Assembly (NCBI GenBank): GCA_932521025.1
Contig: OW051470.1
Coordinates: 1,846,501 to 1,910,500, forward strand
Direction of reading: 5' to 3'
Source of the DNA: Oscheius onirici
Lineage: Eukaryota > Nematoda > Chromadorea > Rhabditida > Rhabditidae
DNA: 64,000 bases
The notes under the pieces: model-generated
Database searches by the model: none
What the model was told of the DNA's origin: nothing
Seen by the model: the letters and a program-made list of their open reading frames with translations, nothing else
In this document: positions 28,701 through 39,444 of the stretch, piece after piece
Layout of the letters: each line of letters opens with the position of its first letter
Position numbering within the stretch: position 1 is the first letter of the stretch
Position numbers and translations under genes: made by a program

Positions 28701-29096
28701 ATTACATTTTCCAGTTTTACGATGTTCTGCAAAGCTGTAGAACTGATCAAAAGCTGCAACTTTTCAGAACGTCATAATTCTGAAAAATTCTATCTTGAGA
28801 CCGAAAACTGGTGCGTAATCGGTGCCATGCTAGTCAACGCGAACCACAGGCCTTCCGCGCTTCATTTCTTCCGAGAAAAATCATGAAACTCTTCATAAAC
28901 ACTCAAAATACCTGTAGTTAGTTTTGATCCAAGAATTTCCTCCTTTTCCGGCTCATGACACTGTTCCAACACTACATTTTCAGCAAAAGTCACAGAAACT
29001 GCCTCATATGGACTGGATCGGGCCCTGTGAAGAGGCTAAAAATGGCTGCAAATAAAAAAATGACAAGAAAAAAGCTACCGAGGAATGATCGCACAT
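25753..29096 (-). CDS. moc-1: MoeA / gephyrin E-domain protein (molybdenum insertion)
   Basis: Inserts molybdate into adenylated molybdopterin, the last step of molybdenum cofactor synthesis. Eleven exons join in phase to give 445 aa: 29079-29096, 28912-29035, 28455-28538, 28299-28415, 27972-28039, 27716-27934, 27551-27675, 26939-27165, 26083-26189, 25923-26044 and 25753-25879. Family motifs: LPPVRTSIMDGYAIK, TGAPVPEGADAVIKVE, KIAVMSTGSEL, ADVVVSSGSVSMGEKD, MMKPGLPCTFA and FFALPGNPVSSLV. It is E-domain only, without the MogA-like G domain, as in C. elegans moc-1. One intron is just 38 nt. The first coding exon is only 18 nt (MCDHSS), so the start is the least certain point. Confidence 0.92.
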
Positions 29097-29599
29097 TTTT
29101 GAGAGTCTTGTTGACTTGTTTGTACGGGCACGGGTGATGGAAATCGATAGCTAGCTGACCTTTGAGTCAGTATTAGGCGCGCGGTCCGAAAACAAAAATA
29201 CGGGCCATATTTATAGCAGGGCAGAGAGATTGGAAGAGCGTGACGTTTCGTTTTAGTGTGATTACGTCTGGGTAGAGGGTGAGAGGCACTTTCAGTAGCC
29301 TAGAGGGACTACAGATGTTTTCTTGATCTCTGGAGAGTCCCACAATGAGGAAGAAAGTAGAGAACGTATAGAGACAAAAACTGGTAACAAATTGATTTAC
29401 CAAAACTAAGATAAAGAATCTAATTGGAATCTTACTAGTTTATAAGTCAAAGATCTGATCATTCTTATCTTGGAATAAGAAGAGAACAAAGGAGTGGCAG
29501 GAACTGTTCTGAGAGTGAGATAAGAAAAGCAGAAGTCAAAGTAGTTGCTGATTCTATTTCAGTTTAGATCAGAAAAAAAACTCACACAAAATATTAAAG

Positions 29600-30003
29600 G
29601 GGGCAATCTGAACTCGACTCCTCTCCTCGCCAAATATTTTTGCTAAATTGTTTTGAGTAGGAAATAGAGTCAGGGTGACCGCTAGGGGATTAGAAAGGAC
29701 CGGTTGATCTGTATAAGACCAGAAAGGGATGGCAGACGGCCAGAAAATAGGAAAATTCGTATCGATTCTTTAGGAGGGGATGAGAACCCTGGGAAAGAAT
29801 GAAAAGGGTCCGATTGATTGGGAAAGAAGAAGACGTGACAGGATCAGAAGAGATCGATTGACCGGGGAAGGGAGCAGAAGTGATCAGGAGGGATCGGTTG
29901 ACTGGGGAAGGGAACAGAAGAGATCGGTTGTCTGGGGAAGGGAGCAGAAGTAAAGAAGAAAGCACATGTAGAAAAGCCGCCGACAGGCGGCGTAGCCGGC
30001 TGG
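29600..30003 (+). mobile_element. Dispersed repeat with Helitron-like 3' end, copy 1
   Basis: It starts near CTCCTCTCCTCGCCAAATAT, includes imperfect tandem units of GGTTGACTGGGGAAGGGA, and ends in a perfect hairpin GCCGCCGACAGGCGGC (29976-29991). Eight nucleotides later comes CTGG (30000-30003), followed by T. A GC-rich hairpin a few bases before CTRR, inserted 5' of T, is the Helitron 3' signature. No Rep/helicase gene is present, so it would be non-autonomous. Confidence 0.6.
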
Positions 30004-30022
30004 TACATATAATAGAATACCA

Positions 30023-30049
30023 CCAGCCGCCTTGGGCGACTTCGTCGCC
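30023..30049 (-). mobile_element. Second Helitron-like 3' terminus, opposite orientation
   Basis: On the minus strand: hairpin GGCGACGAAGTCGCC, then CAAGGCGG and CTGG followed by T. It faces the 3' end of copy 1 with only 19 bp between. Only the terminal part is recognisable. Confidence 0.45.
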
Positions 30050-30936
30050 TTTATAGTCTATTCAAGAAAAGAGAACATTTTGTGAATCACAGCGGGTTTT
30101 TTTTTCAGCTGATTGTGAGTAGCAATTTTTTTCATGCCGTTTTCAAGCAGTGTGATGTGATAAAAAAAGAAGAAGGACAAGGATCATTAGTCCTATTAGG
30201 GAAGTGAGAAATTATATTCTAGGGCTCTTCTATCTACAATGTTGACCGTCTTGAAGGAGCGGTGATCTCTAACCGAAAATGTGCATATTCTTGACAAAGA
30301 GGTGGGCTTTTCTTCCAAGCTGGTACAGCACTCGCGAGGCACAGATCTTGGCGCCTGAGAGATAAAAATGGTCATGTTAATACGCAGCTCGACAGAGAAA
30401 AGAAAGGTGATCCGGAAATAACTGATTCGCGGTCAACTTTTTTGCGTGCGCTACCAGAATGTCGTCTACTTTACCACTCCCCCTTTTTTGAACTTCAAGA
30501 AGCAATCTCAATTTTCCAGCTCACGCTTACATTTTCCAGATTTGTGATGTTTTACAAAGTTTTAGTGTTTAATATGGTCTACAATTATGCAGAAGATCGC
30601 GAAGCTCAAAAATACTTTAGTCACAGTGAAAACCCAATTTTCACGCTCTTACCTAAAAATCGGCAGTTCGCTGCTTCGGAGCAAGAGTTCGCGTAGTGAT
30701 AATCAAAATCTACAGCCTGAAAAGTCTTCAATGAAGAAGCCTTTCTCACGAAATTATCATTTCTCAGTCCCAGGTCTTCAGTGTTATGATGCTTCTCTCT
30801 CATCATTTTCCCTGTTGTAATGTTCCAGGTACTTTGACCATTCTCTCTGTGACAGGCCTATCTTTTTTTATTTCTGCAAAAGCACGCCCGCTTTCAAAAC
30901 GGGTCGAATCACAAGAGATTCGATTCCTACCCGACG

Positions 30937-31550
30937 ATGTTCCGTCTCTTCCTTGTTCTCTCCTCTCTGGTCGTACTGTCTTCTGCTTCACAGCCACTTC
31001 CTGAACAGTTCTACGGTCTTTTTGAACTCGATCACTCGGAGAACTTGGACGCATATCTTGAGGCCAAGGGTAGAGAGATTTTTTTGTCACTACAGTAACA
31101 AAATTCAGGCTACAGTTGGCTGATCCGGTCTCTCATCGGTTTCGCTACTTTCAAGAAAGAGTTCAAAAAGAGTACAAAGCCGGGAAAGTTCGACTATGCT
31201 AACCTGACCAGTCAGAAGGATCTCTTCTACAAGGATGTCGAATTGGGAAAGGAGTTTCATGGAGAGGGACTGGATTCTACTGATCATAAGGTATGAGGAG
31301 ATAACAATGACAGTTAGTTCTTTTTTTTAGATAACCTTCACAATTACCAATGGTGTCCTCTACGAAAAACATATTCCTACTGACAAGGACGGTGAGGCAA
31401 AAGAAGAGACTTTCGAGTTCAGTTTTGTCAAAGAGGACGGAAAAGAGTTTCTCCTAGTGGTTTGTTTTTTCCGATTACTCAATGATCTCAAGCTTTCAGA
31501 GACTCGAAGCCGATGGAGTCGTTGCCAAGCGGTTCTACAAACGTGTCTGA
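30937..31550 (+). CDS. Secreted fatty-acid-binding protein (nematode LBP type)
   Basis: Lipocalin-fold lipid carrier, secreted. Four exons join in phase to give 164 aa: 30937-31069, 31109-31290, 31331-31459 and 31500-31550. A signal peptide (MFRLFLVLSSLVVLSSASQ) is followed by the FABP beginning PEQFYGLFELDHSENLDAYL. The strands continue through DLFYKDVELGKEFHGEGLDS and a C-terminal VVAKRFYKRV, where R-x-Y binds the fatty-acid carboxylate in this family. It resembles the secreted LBP-1/-2/-3 group of C. elegans. The stop is 64 bp from that of the convergent gene. Confidence 0.9.
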
Positions 31551-31614
31551 TAGCTATTTTTGGCTGATATTGTGTGGAAAAATACTTGTTTATATCAAAT
31601 AACTGAAAAGATTC

Positions 31615-31961
31615 TCATTTACAGGGACCAATGGATAGAATATTGTCGTTCATTCCGCACTCGCCGAGGCGCTCTTGGCATTTAGTTCCAGGCCGGAGAT
31701 TCCAACCAGTTCCTTCGCACCACTTTTCCTGAAACTTTATATTCTAATTTAATTTTTTAATTACTCACTTCATAGATAGTGACGCACCTTCTGTGAATGT
31801 CGATGGAGCCTGCCTGATCTTACCAGGTTGGAGGTAGGGTAACACAATATATTTCTGAGAATGTATGCTTGGCTCCTTTGTGCTCGGGATGCTCGTAGAT
31901 TGTGGCTTTCCAGGCGGAAGCGGCAATGATGAGGAGAGAGAAGAGGAGGAAGAACTTCATA
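31615..31961 (-). CDS. Small secreted Cys-containing protein, possibly beta-gamma-crystallin-like
   Basis: Starts MKFFLLFSLLIIAASAWKAT, a clear signal peptide, followed by IYEHPEHKGAKHTFSE, which resembles a beta-gamma-crystallin strand motif. The terminal exon, 31615 to about 31731, encodes EKWCEGTGW and KCQERLGECGMNDNILSIGP with four or more Cys. A middle segment (CVTIYE, about 31765-31780) looks coding, but I could not settle the splice pattern between it and exon 1. The family is a guess from short motifs; the secreted small-protein nature is clear. Confidence 0.6.
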
Positions 31962-32766
31962 GTTTTGAATTGGGTTGGTCAAGGCCTCTTTTATACGCTC
32001 GAGTCAGCTGCTGCCATTCGCGCGTTGAGCTCTGCGGCAGATCATATGTTACCTCTTTTTCTGGGAAATGTAGTTTAGCTTTCTGAGTAGCGTTTGAAGC
32101 ATACCTAGTGAGCCAGTGAAGCGCAACGGTATCTGTCTGTGGCCTATTTTGAGATAACACACAATAGTTTGGCGCGAAAAACCAGCGGTCGAGCCCGGCC
32201 CGGAACATTTATTTTTGCAATTTTGTTTTTCGGGTTACATGTCGATCACGCTGAATCCGAATATCACATTTTTATGGCTCGATTTTTTGAACAGACAGTC
32301 CTTAAAACCGAAAAATAGTGAAATTTCAAAAAATCGGGTGTAATGGGGGTTATTCTAGGGTAATCTACTACGCTAAGTTCGAATATAGGTAATAACAATA
32401 GGGATGACAAAGGTAAACGGGCGACAACCGTCAAAGACGGCTGGTTTACAATTCCTTATGTCGGGATCCACAAAGAGGGTTCCTAGTCGGGATCCCTTGC
32501 CGCTCCCATAGCTCGCGCCCACTCTGACCAGCCTTATCAACGTGGTGGGATCTCTTCCGATCCTCTCGCTGGCCTTCCTCAAATCGCCTTCTCATCTTAT
32601 ATACGGCCTTCCTCTCACTTCGCCGGAACTTGAGATGTGTTCTCCTAAATTTTTTCAATTTAGAGATTTTGCTATCAGAATAGAATAGTAAAAATCTCAG
32701 GACTGAGATCAGGTAAAAAAAGGGCTAGTGACACTACATTATATTAATTTTATAACATCAAGAAGA
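31962..32766. other. Gap, no supported gene
   Basis: Contains frames on the minus strand without domains. A short sequence near 32110 (GCGCAACGGTATCTGTCTGT) resembles coding DNA at 33207-33225 in the zinc-finger gene. Otherwise nothing is seen. Confidence 0.4.
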
Positions 32767-34546
32767 TCAGTCGGGGTGAAGGTAAGAACCGACTCTCCTC
32801 CACATTTTTCTTGGAAAGCAGCGACGGTTGCAGTCATGGCAGCAGTAAGCTTTGTTTGCCAGCACTGAGTGAGACCTACAGCTTTGATTGTTCGAATAGA
32901 AGAAGAGATCTTACTTCCATTGTCTTCCACAATCGCAGAGAAACTGCCCGTTGCTGACCCGATCTCCTTGATATGGAGAGAGCGGATTAGTGTCACGTTG
33001 AGGGCAAGTCTGAACATAGTGACCCGGCTTGAAACAGCGATGGCATCGGTACGACGGATGTGGAAGATGCTGGTATTTTTTCAGTTCACTAAAGAGCTGA
33101 ACTACAAACGGGTTTAACTTCGGAGGTGAGAACAAACCTCGATTTCAATTGACGATAAGTCGCTTTCACAGTCTTCATCGCCTTCGCTGGGTGCTTTGAT
33201 CATCCAAAGCGCAACGGTGTCTGTCGTGGACTGATTGGAGGTTTGTCCATGGCAACGAGATTCGCCGCCACAAGTCGGAAATTGCTAGGATTAGAGTTAC
33301 TTTTGAACTTGGAATGATAAAGAGTTTTTGCTTTTGTAATCAGAACTTGGACAGGACGTTTTTTTTTTTCGAGCGTGATCGCCTCAGGCGCAAGGGCGGT
33401 GAAAGCCGTCATAAACGGCTGATAATGATAAAAATCTAGCAAACCGACCAGTGGGAAGTTTTACAACAGGTTGGTTCGCGGTGATATAGAGTCATTTTTG
33501 AACTTGGAGTGGTAAACAGTTAGTTGAGCGATGACAGGTTTTGTCATCAATCGTGTTGCATACTATTTCAGAACTTAGACAGATTTTGCTTCGCATGTTT
33601 GCGTCAGGTCGTAGGAGGGTCTGCATCGGTTTAGAACTGGTCGAATTAGAACTGTTTATTGTTATTGATTTTGAGCGGTCGAATTTGCCCTGATCGATGT
33701 TGTACACAAGTGCAGAGAAATAGTTCGAAACCGAACAGTGCGATAGTGAAAACCCGAAATCTTTTCAGTTTGAATTCAAACTTGTGCGAAATCAATACAG
33801 TTCTAATTCGACAAGTTCTAAACCGTTACAGACCCTTGTAGACGGCTGATGTTAAATGTAACAAGCAAAAAAACTTTTAGGACGAGGGGATTTAACTGGA
33901 CAGATATGTGGATTTCAAATCCGGCCTCTTAGCAACTATATAGTAAAGTTAAGTATTCTCCCGTCTTCAAGCCTTTGGCTAGCGGGTGCATCTGAGGGGC
34001 CAGATAGAGAGCAACTATATACACCACGCCGTCTCGTACAGAGCATTGCAGGATTTCAACATTCTAGCCTGGCGGCAGATGCAGGTGAAGGGTTACCAGT
34101 GGAAGAGACACCGAAATATGCGCTAAATAAACATAAAATATGTAGCTATCAATCCATTTCAAATTGTACGCACAGAATTACCAAAAAATATTAAAAAAAT
34201 AAGTATAAAGAATACCGTAAAAGCTCTAATAGAAGCCCATCCACCTTACGTAAGATACACAATTACGTATGCCCGTTTTTTGGGGCCAGACGTCATTTTC
34301 TGACTTTGTGATGTTCTGCAAAGTTGTAGCCCCTAACGTCCTCTACAACTTTACATAACACCAATCAGCTGAAAAATGATGTCTTGACGCCAAAAAACGT
34401 GTATACGTAATTGCGTATCTTACGTAGGGGGGAGGGGGGGGGGGGGCTTCTATTACAGCTTTTACGGTATAACAGACCTTTTTCTCTTCTTCGCAATTGT
34501 CGTCGTCTTCGCGCAGCAGATCGTCTACGAGTTTGTGGATGTCCAT
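32767..34546 (-). CDS. ZCCHC24-like zinc-finger protein (CCHC knuckle plus 3CxxC finger)
   Basis: Four exons join in phase to give 150 aa: 34478-34546, 33138-33230, 32915-33096 and 32767-32875. After an acidic N-terminus (MDIHKLVDDLLREDDDNCEE) comes a zinc knuckle YRCHRCFKPGHYVQTCPQ, then PLSPYQG and a second zinc module with CDCGRQW ... CCHDCNRRC. The order CCHC, x-PYQG, CxC-x-W ... CxxC matches vertebrate ZCCHC24, where the second module is a 3CxxC (ZAR1-like) finger. Such proteins bind RNA. The 1.25-kb first intron holds a MITE that begins 7 nt after the donor. The weakest join is exon 1 to exon 2; it is supported by phase only. Confidence 0.7.
34213..34469. mobile_element. TA-flanked MITE next to a splice donor (257 bp)
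   Basis: Inverted ends TACCGTAAAAGCTCTAATAG and the reverse complement of CTATTACAGCTTTTACGGTA, flanked by TA as in Tc1/mariner-type elements. It contains a poly-G run (about 34429-34446) and a small hairpin with arms GCAAAGTTGTAG/CTACAACTTTAC (34318-34354). It lies in intron 1 of the zinc-finger gene. Confidence 0.75.
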
Positions 34547-34668
34547 GTCTGCAAAGACAAGAACTGTGTATAGAAAAATCAAAAAATGGTTAACGGAAAC
34601 AACGGAGATAAAAGGAAATGGAGAAAATCTGTAAATGTGAAATTGTCGTGAAATAAAAAAAAATATCG

Positions 34669-34731
34669 CTGTTCGGCTGCCCACTTTAATCAGCGGTGTC
34701 CGATGTATTTCATGCAAGTGGGCAGCCTAAC
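34669..34731. repeat. 63-bp hairpin
   Basis: Arms GCTGTTCGGCTGCCCACTT and the reverse complement of AAGTGGGCAGCCTAACAGC differ at one position. It lies about 125 bp upstream of the zinc-finger gene start. Possibly a minimal MITE. Confidence 0.65.
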
Positions 34732-34799
34732 AGCTTTCTTACTGTCTTACGGTTTTGCATGCAAAGAGACAGCCCCGAGTTTCTACCTTCTGAAAGTCT

Positions 34800-35312
34800 A
34801 AATACCTACATCTAAGAACGGAAGAGCACCAGGTTCGGACGGAATAAAAAGTTCCCTGCTCAAACTCTGACAGCACCAACTAGCCGGCCCAATGACGTCA
34901 ATGTTCAACTCCGCTCTCGTTAATGGTATACCAAACTCAATGGCAACTTTAAAATACAATTCTGCTTCACAAGAAGGGCGATTCTAAAGACATTTGGAAC
35001 TACAGACCAATCAACTTACTCTCCAGTTTCAACAAAACATTGTCTAAGCGTCTCTTACGGGGAACGGAACTTACACTTGATGCGAAGTGTAGCCTGGCGC
35101 AAGCTGCGTTCAGAAAGGACTATTTCACGATGGACTGCATCTTTTGTGTCCAATGTAGCTGAATCGTAAAAACCTAGTTCTTAATGGCGGAAACATCCCG
35201 ATAAAAGTGAACCGAGAAGTACGACAAGGAGACAGCTGCAGTCCAAGATTGTTCACTGCTACGCTAGAATATGCATTTCGGTATCTGGCTTGGCAGTCTA
35301 AAGGAAGCATGT
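34800..35312 (+). pseudogene. LINE (RTE-like) reverse-transcriptase fragment
   Basis: Degenerate plus-strand reading, with several stops and frame changes, of non-LTR reverse-transcriptase blocks: NGRAPGSDGI early, then WNYRPINLLSSFNKTLSKRL, QAAFRKDYFTMDCIF and VREVRQGDSCSPRLFTATLE. The catalytic YxDD block and the endonuclease are missing, so this is a dead 5'- and 3'-truncated copy. The wording is closest to nematode RTE elements. Confidence 0.8.
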
Positions 35313-36141
35313 AAATAAAGATGATGTCTGCGGTCTGGAGAAGCTATTCATTGCTTGAAAGCAAAGAATGAAAAAAAGGTACATTTTCTTGAATTTGTAA
35401 AATTGCTTAGTTTTAGGTGCCAACAGGTCCGGTTGTCGTCGCTTTCTGCGCACACTCGGTCTGTCAAAAGGGGGCCTACCAAAATTGCCAGACCTGGGCC
35501 TCTTCTCCGCTGACGAACGGCGAAATGAAGTGTCTCCACAGCGACCATATATATGTGTGATCAAACTAAACACTGCCTGGATCAGAAAACGTTTGCAGGA
35601 ATTTGTCTCAATCTTTTTCAATTAACTTTGGTCTTCAGAATCCTGTTGCAGCAAAGGCCAGCACCGCTGCAAGAAAGAAAATGGCCAAGACATCTGTTTG
35701 CCACAGGCTTTCTGCGAACGAACGACTGACTTGCGTCTGCAAAAAAAACGATGTTTCAACACTTCACGGGGTAGGAAGATCCTGGTGGTGACGCTCATCA
35801 ATCTTTGATTGTTTTTTCACTGTTGAAACTGCTCTAAATTGTTCTGTTGATGCTAATTTTTCTTCATATGAATGTTGTAAATCTATGCACCATTTTTTCA
35901 ATCTCAGGTATTCATAGCCGATAATCTTTCGCAATAGTTGTCCACTGGCATGTGGCTTGTAATAATGAAACCCAATGAAAGATCATTTTCCACAGTCAAA
36001 AAGTTCCACGATTCAAACAAGCTCGTATTTGTTTCACCATAAAAGCTGTAGTTTTTTTCTGGTCGACCTATTTTTGTTTTTTTTTTGTTGCTGCAAAGTT
36101 TCAGTTGTACGTCGTTTTTCAGAATGAAATAAGAGATAAGG
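35313..36141. other. Gap upstream of the ULP gene
   Basis: Frames on both strands, none convincing. The last ~100 bp should include the ULP promoter or a trans-splice acceptor. Confidence 0.4.
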
Positions 36142-38941
36142 ATGATCGGTGGGGATTTTTCTGATGTTTTTACACTCCAGGTAAGTGATTCTTTGACTAG
36201 TACGTTGTTTTTGCATATAGTTGTAAAGCTTGTAATCGGTCACCTTTCAGCCCGCCAGTCTCTTCGTATTCGACAACGAGCGTGCCCTTGTCAATCCAAT
36301 AGTCGTCGATGTCACGAAGAAGTCAATTAAGCTCGAATTCATCCACGAAAGTACCGAAAATGTCTGGGCGATTCCAATTCGAGAAGTCTGCAAAATTATC
36401 GTGAGCTCTTTGACATTTTTTTTGACAATAATTGAATAATTTTCAGGTCAGCATCTTCCCGAGCAAGGTCAGTTGGGTGGCTCTTAAAATTCCGCCTCTT
36501 TCGGGACAACAAACTGACGAAAAGCTAGTCAACCTTTTCGCTGGAAATCATCAAGATTTCAGTCCATTCCCCGTAATCTTCACGCTTTGCCAGACGGAAC
36601 AGAATCTCAAGCTCCTTGCTGAATTCATCAAAGTGGCCTCCACAGAAACTGACGTCCAAGAAGGTGCGGTGTTCTGCTTTATTTGGCTAATGTTTCAGTG
36701 GCTCCCTCGGTATTTCTCAAAGTGGCCGGCGCAGAAGTTGAAGACTTTCTGATGCACGATCTCAAATACGATGACCCTGATTGTAACAAAGACGGAGATC
36801 AGGCCGTAGAGATGAAAAATCCGAGGATACAAGAAGAACCAGAAATCGAAGTGGAGGAGGAAATCAGCTTCACGGTAAGGAAGGTTTTTGATAGCTTGAA
36901 TCAGCTATCTCGAAACTCTAAAACTACGTGTCTTTGTGACTAAATCAATGCAAAAAATGCCCAAATGAGATCGTAACTGCCACAAAGACACATTTTCTCT
37001 AATATGGAAAAGCTGGTCATATTTAAAAACATGCACGTTTTTCATGACAAGGATGCAAAAGTGGTAGTCAAGTTCCCGAACGGACTGAAGAAGACGATCA
37101 GTTACGTGTCTCTGTGCAAATCGCTCGACGACAACGGCTGGTTCTGTGACGACTTGATCGACATTGCCATGGAGGACATGGTTCAGGAAAAACTGAGCAT
37201 TTTTCCACAATGGTAAGTTCTCTTTGCTTGAGTTCACCCTGTTCTCAAAGCGCTTGCAATAAAAACGCTAAGGACATGTCAGCAAAACAGAAAACGGCCC
37301 GTGAATATGCCTTGTATGAGGAGATTGTAGGCTGCACAAATGTTTGCTAGCGTTTTTTTAAACATTCAAAAAACGAAAATGAAAACCATCGACAAGGAAT
37401 CGAACCCGTCTCGTTAGGGCATCAACAGAGCACACTGCCACAGCGGCATTTCAAATCGACCAACAGAAACATTCGAATCAGGGAAAGCAGAGTTTATTTT
37501 CAGGCAAAAGAATGTTGTTGTCTACGATACGCTCTTCTTTCCAAGAATAAGCCGAATTGCCGACGAGCTTCTTACCGTCAATCGCATTAATGTTAGTTTT
37601 TTTCTCCCTCTCGTCCAGAAACTTTTTAGCACCCGGAACTGATGCAGCTTCTCTATCCGCTGAAGAACACGAACCTCATGGCTTTCTGCGAGTGCAACTA
37701 CGGCCTGCACAGAAATGTGCCAGATTTCAAGAAAGAGCTCCTCGTGATTCCCGTCTGCTACAGTAAACACTGGCTTCTCGTACTGGTACATCGACCGATG
37801 GAGGCTCTTCTGGACATCGAATCGGAATATCTAGACAAGGGAGAGAGGCGGCGATGTCGAATTATCATTCTGGACTCGCTGGAGCCGACGGAAGAGAGAA
37901 GGTCAGTTTTTTTTTGCGGAGTTGTAAGTAAAAAAAGGATTTAGACAAGCACGCGACAGGCTTCATGAGTTCATCTTTGTCTGCATCAAGAATTGGCTCT
38001 ATCTGATGCATTTCCACGACTGCCAAAATCCGAATATAAAGACCGGCTGCCAGTGAGTTTAACTTTTAACTTTGTCTTTCAATGGGATCTGGTTCTGTTT
38101 TTTTCTAGCAAAACTGATATAGCAGTCTTCCTGAAAAGATGCATCTCTACGGACGATACGCTAAAATTTTGAAAAAAAAACGTTTCTGTCCATTGTGCCT
38201 CTCAAAAAGGGTCTGACATTCCCTGAGTTTATCTCAGACTGATCAGTTTATTTTCGACTTAACTAGGCATTGTTGTGTGGTCAATGTAACGTCAAAATGT
38301 AAGCTCAGCTGCATATTTCCCCGTCCAGAATGTGTGTTCAATTTCAAAGAGTCATATTATCACAAATTCGAAATAGAAAAGCAGCAAATATGAGGAACAA
38401 ACTGATCGCCAAAACGTTGTGAACTACTGCTAAATCCAGATGATTCAATAGCATGGGCCTTTGCGACTAGACTAGATTCGATGAAACGCTAACGTTGCAA
38501 ATTCTAAATACCTAACTTTTACATGTCTTTTTGGTCTCACAGAGAATAAGCTGAAATTCTGGCCCATTCTCTCGGGTTTTGAACGCAATAAAACGTGAAT
38601 GGCGTCTAACATCAAAATAGGTTTTTTTTACGCACAACACATGTTCTTTCAGAAAAGTGATTCCTCCTCACCTGCCAAAACAGCCGAACAGCAACGATTG
38701 CGGAATATATCTCTTAAAGTTTTTCGAGGAATTCGTCCTCGAAGATTGGACATGGACAGTAGAGTTTCCCGTCGAATTGTACAAAACATTGGTCCCATTT
38801 CAGGACTGGCCCATCAAGAGACTCCAGACGATGAAAGTAAAAAAGCCCGAACTGATGCACGAGCAAGTCGAAAACTATCGTTTGCAGCTGAATATCCTTA
38901 TCCGCAAAATTGCCGTCAATCTGCCCAAACGTAGGAAGTAA
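36142..38941 (+). CDS. ULP/SENP-family SUMO protease (C48)
   Basis: Cysteine protease that removes or matures SUMO. Nine exons join in phase to give 499 aa: 36142-36180, 36251-36400, 36447-36663, 36699-36874, 37052-37212, 37504-37591, 37630-37901, 37945-38052 and 38653-38941. The catalytic set is visible: His in YSKHWLLVLVH, Asp in RIIILDSLEP, Gln in PKQPNSN and Cys in NDCGIYLLKFFEEF. A charged insertion (LDIESEYLDKGERRRC) sits between the His and Asp blocks, as in the SENP6/7-ULP2 branch. The N-terminal ~200 residues (beginning MIGGDFSDVFTLQPASLFVF) look like a separate beta-rich domain. The start is the first in-frame Met of exon 1. Confidence 0.9.
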
Positions 38942-39444
38942 AAATTAGAAGACTGCATACAAATTGCCTATGAGATTATGTTGTTTTTTGGTAGGTATAA
39001 ATATTTTTCTTCACTTTTCTTTGAACTTCCTCTTGTTTTGTCAAAAGACTTACCTAATCGCTTTGTTTCATATCATTCTGGGAGAAAAAAAAACTTAAAC
39101 AATGCCAGTCCATTTTTGTCGCAATTGCGTACAACGCTCTCGCTGACGGTCCATCTATTTAGCCTTTGAGAATCAGCTCCTGTTCCATTTTCTTTTCGCC
39201 CTTTTATCCCTTTTGCTCAAAAAATTGGCATTTATAAGCTCGACTAAGTTAATTTGTTGCTAAAATTCCTTCACAACACTTCAGCACAGTCGTAAGTTTA
39301 ACGTATAAACTTTCTATACCAAAAAACGGCTGAAAAATTGTTAGAAGATTATATCCATTTTTTTTTTAGAAATTATGATTGTATCCATTTTTTTCTGGAA
39401 AAACTCCTTTTTGCTCTCAAATGCAACTAGTTCCTCATTTTCAG

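Larger units (their letters stand above)
29100..30936. other. Gap with repeats and one candidate exon
   Basis: No complete gene. It contains the repeat at 29600-30003, an opposing Helitron-like end at 30023-30049, and on the minus strand at about 30280-30361 an exon-like block (KICASRVLYQLGRKAHLFVK) flanked by a plausible acceptor and donor. No partner exons for that block could be found. The rest is AT-rich. Confidence 0.45.

Noticed and set aside
37380-37450. tRNA-like sequence on the minus strand (GGTTCGATTCC B-box) in a ULP intron
   Set aside because: The acceptor and T stems do not pair properly and no anticodon arm could be placed; at most a tRNA-derived remnant.
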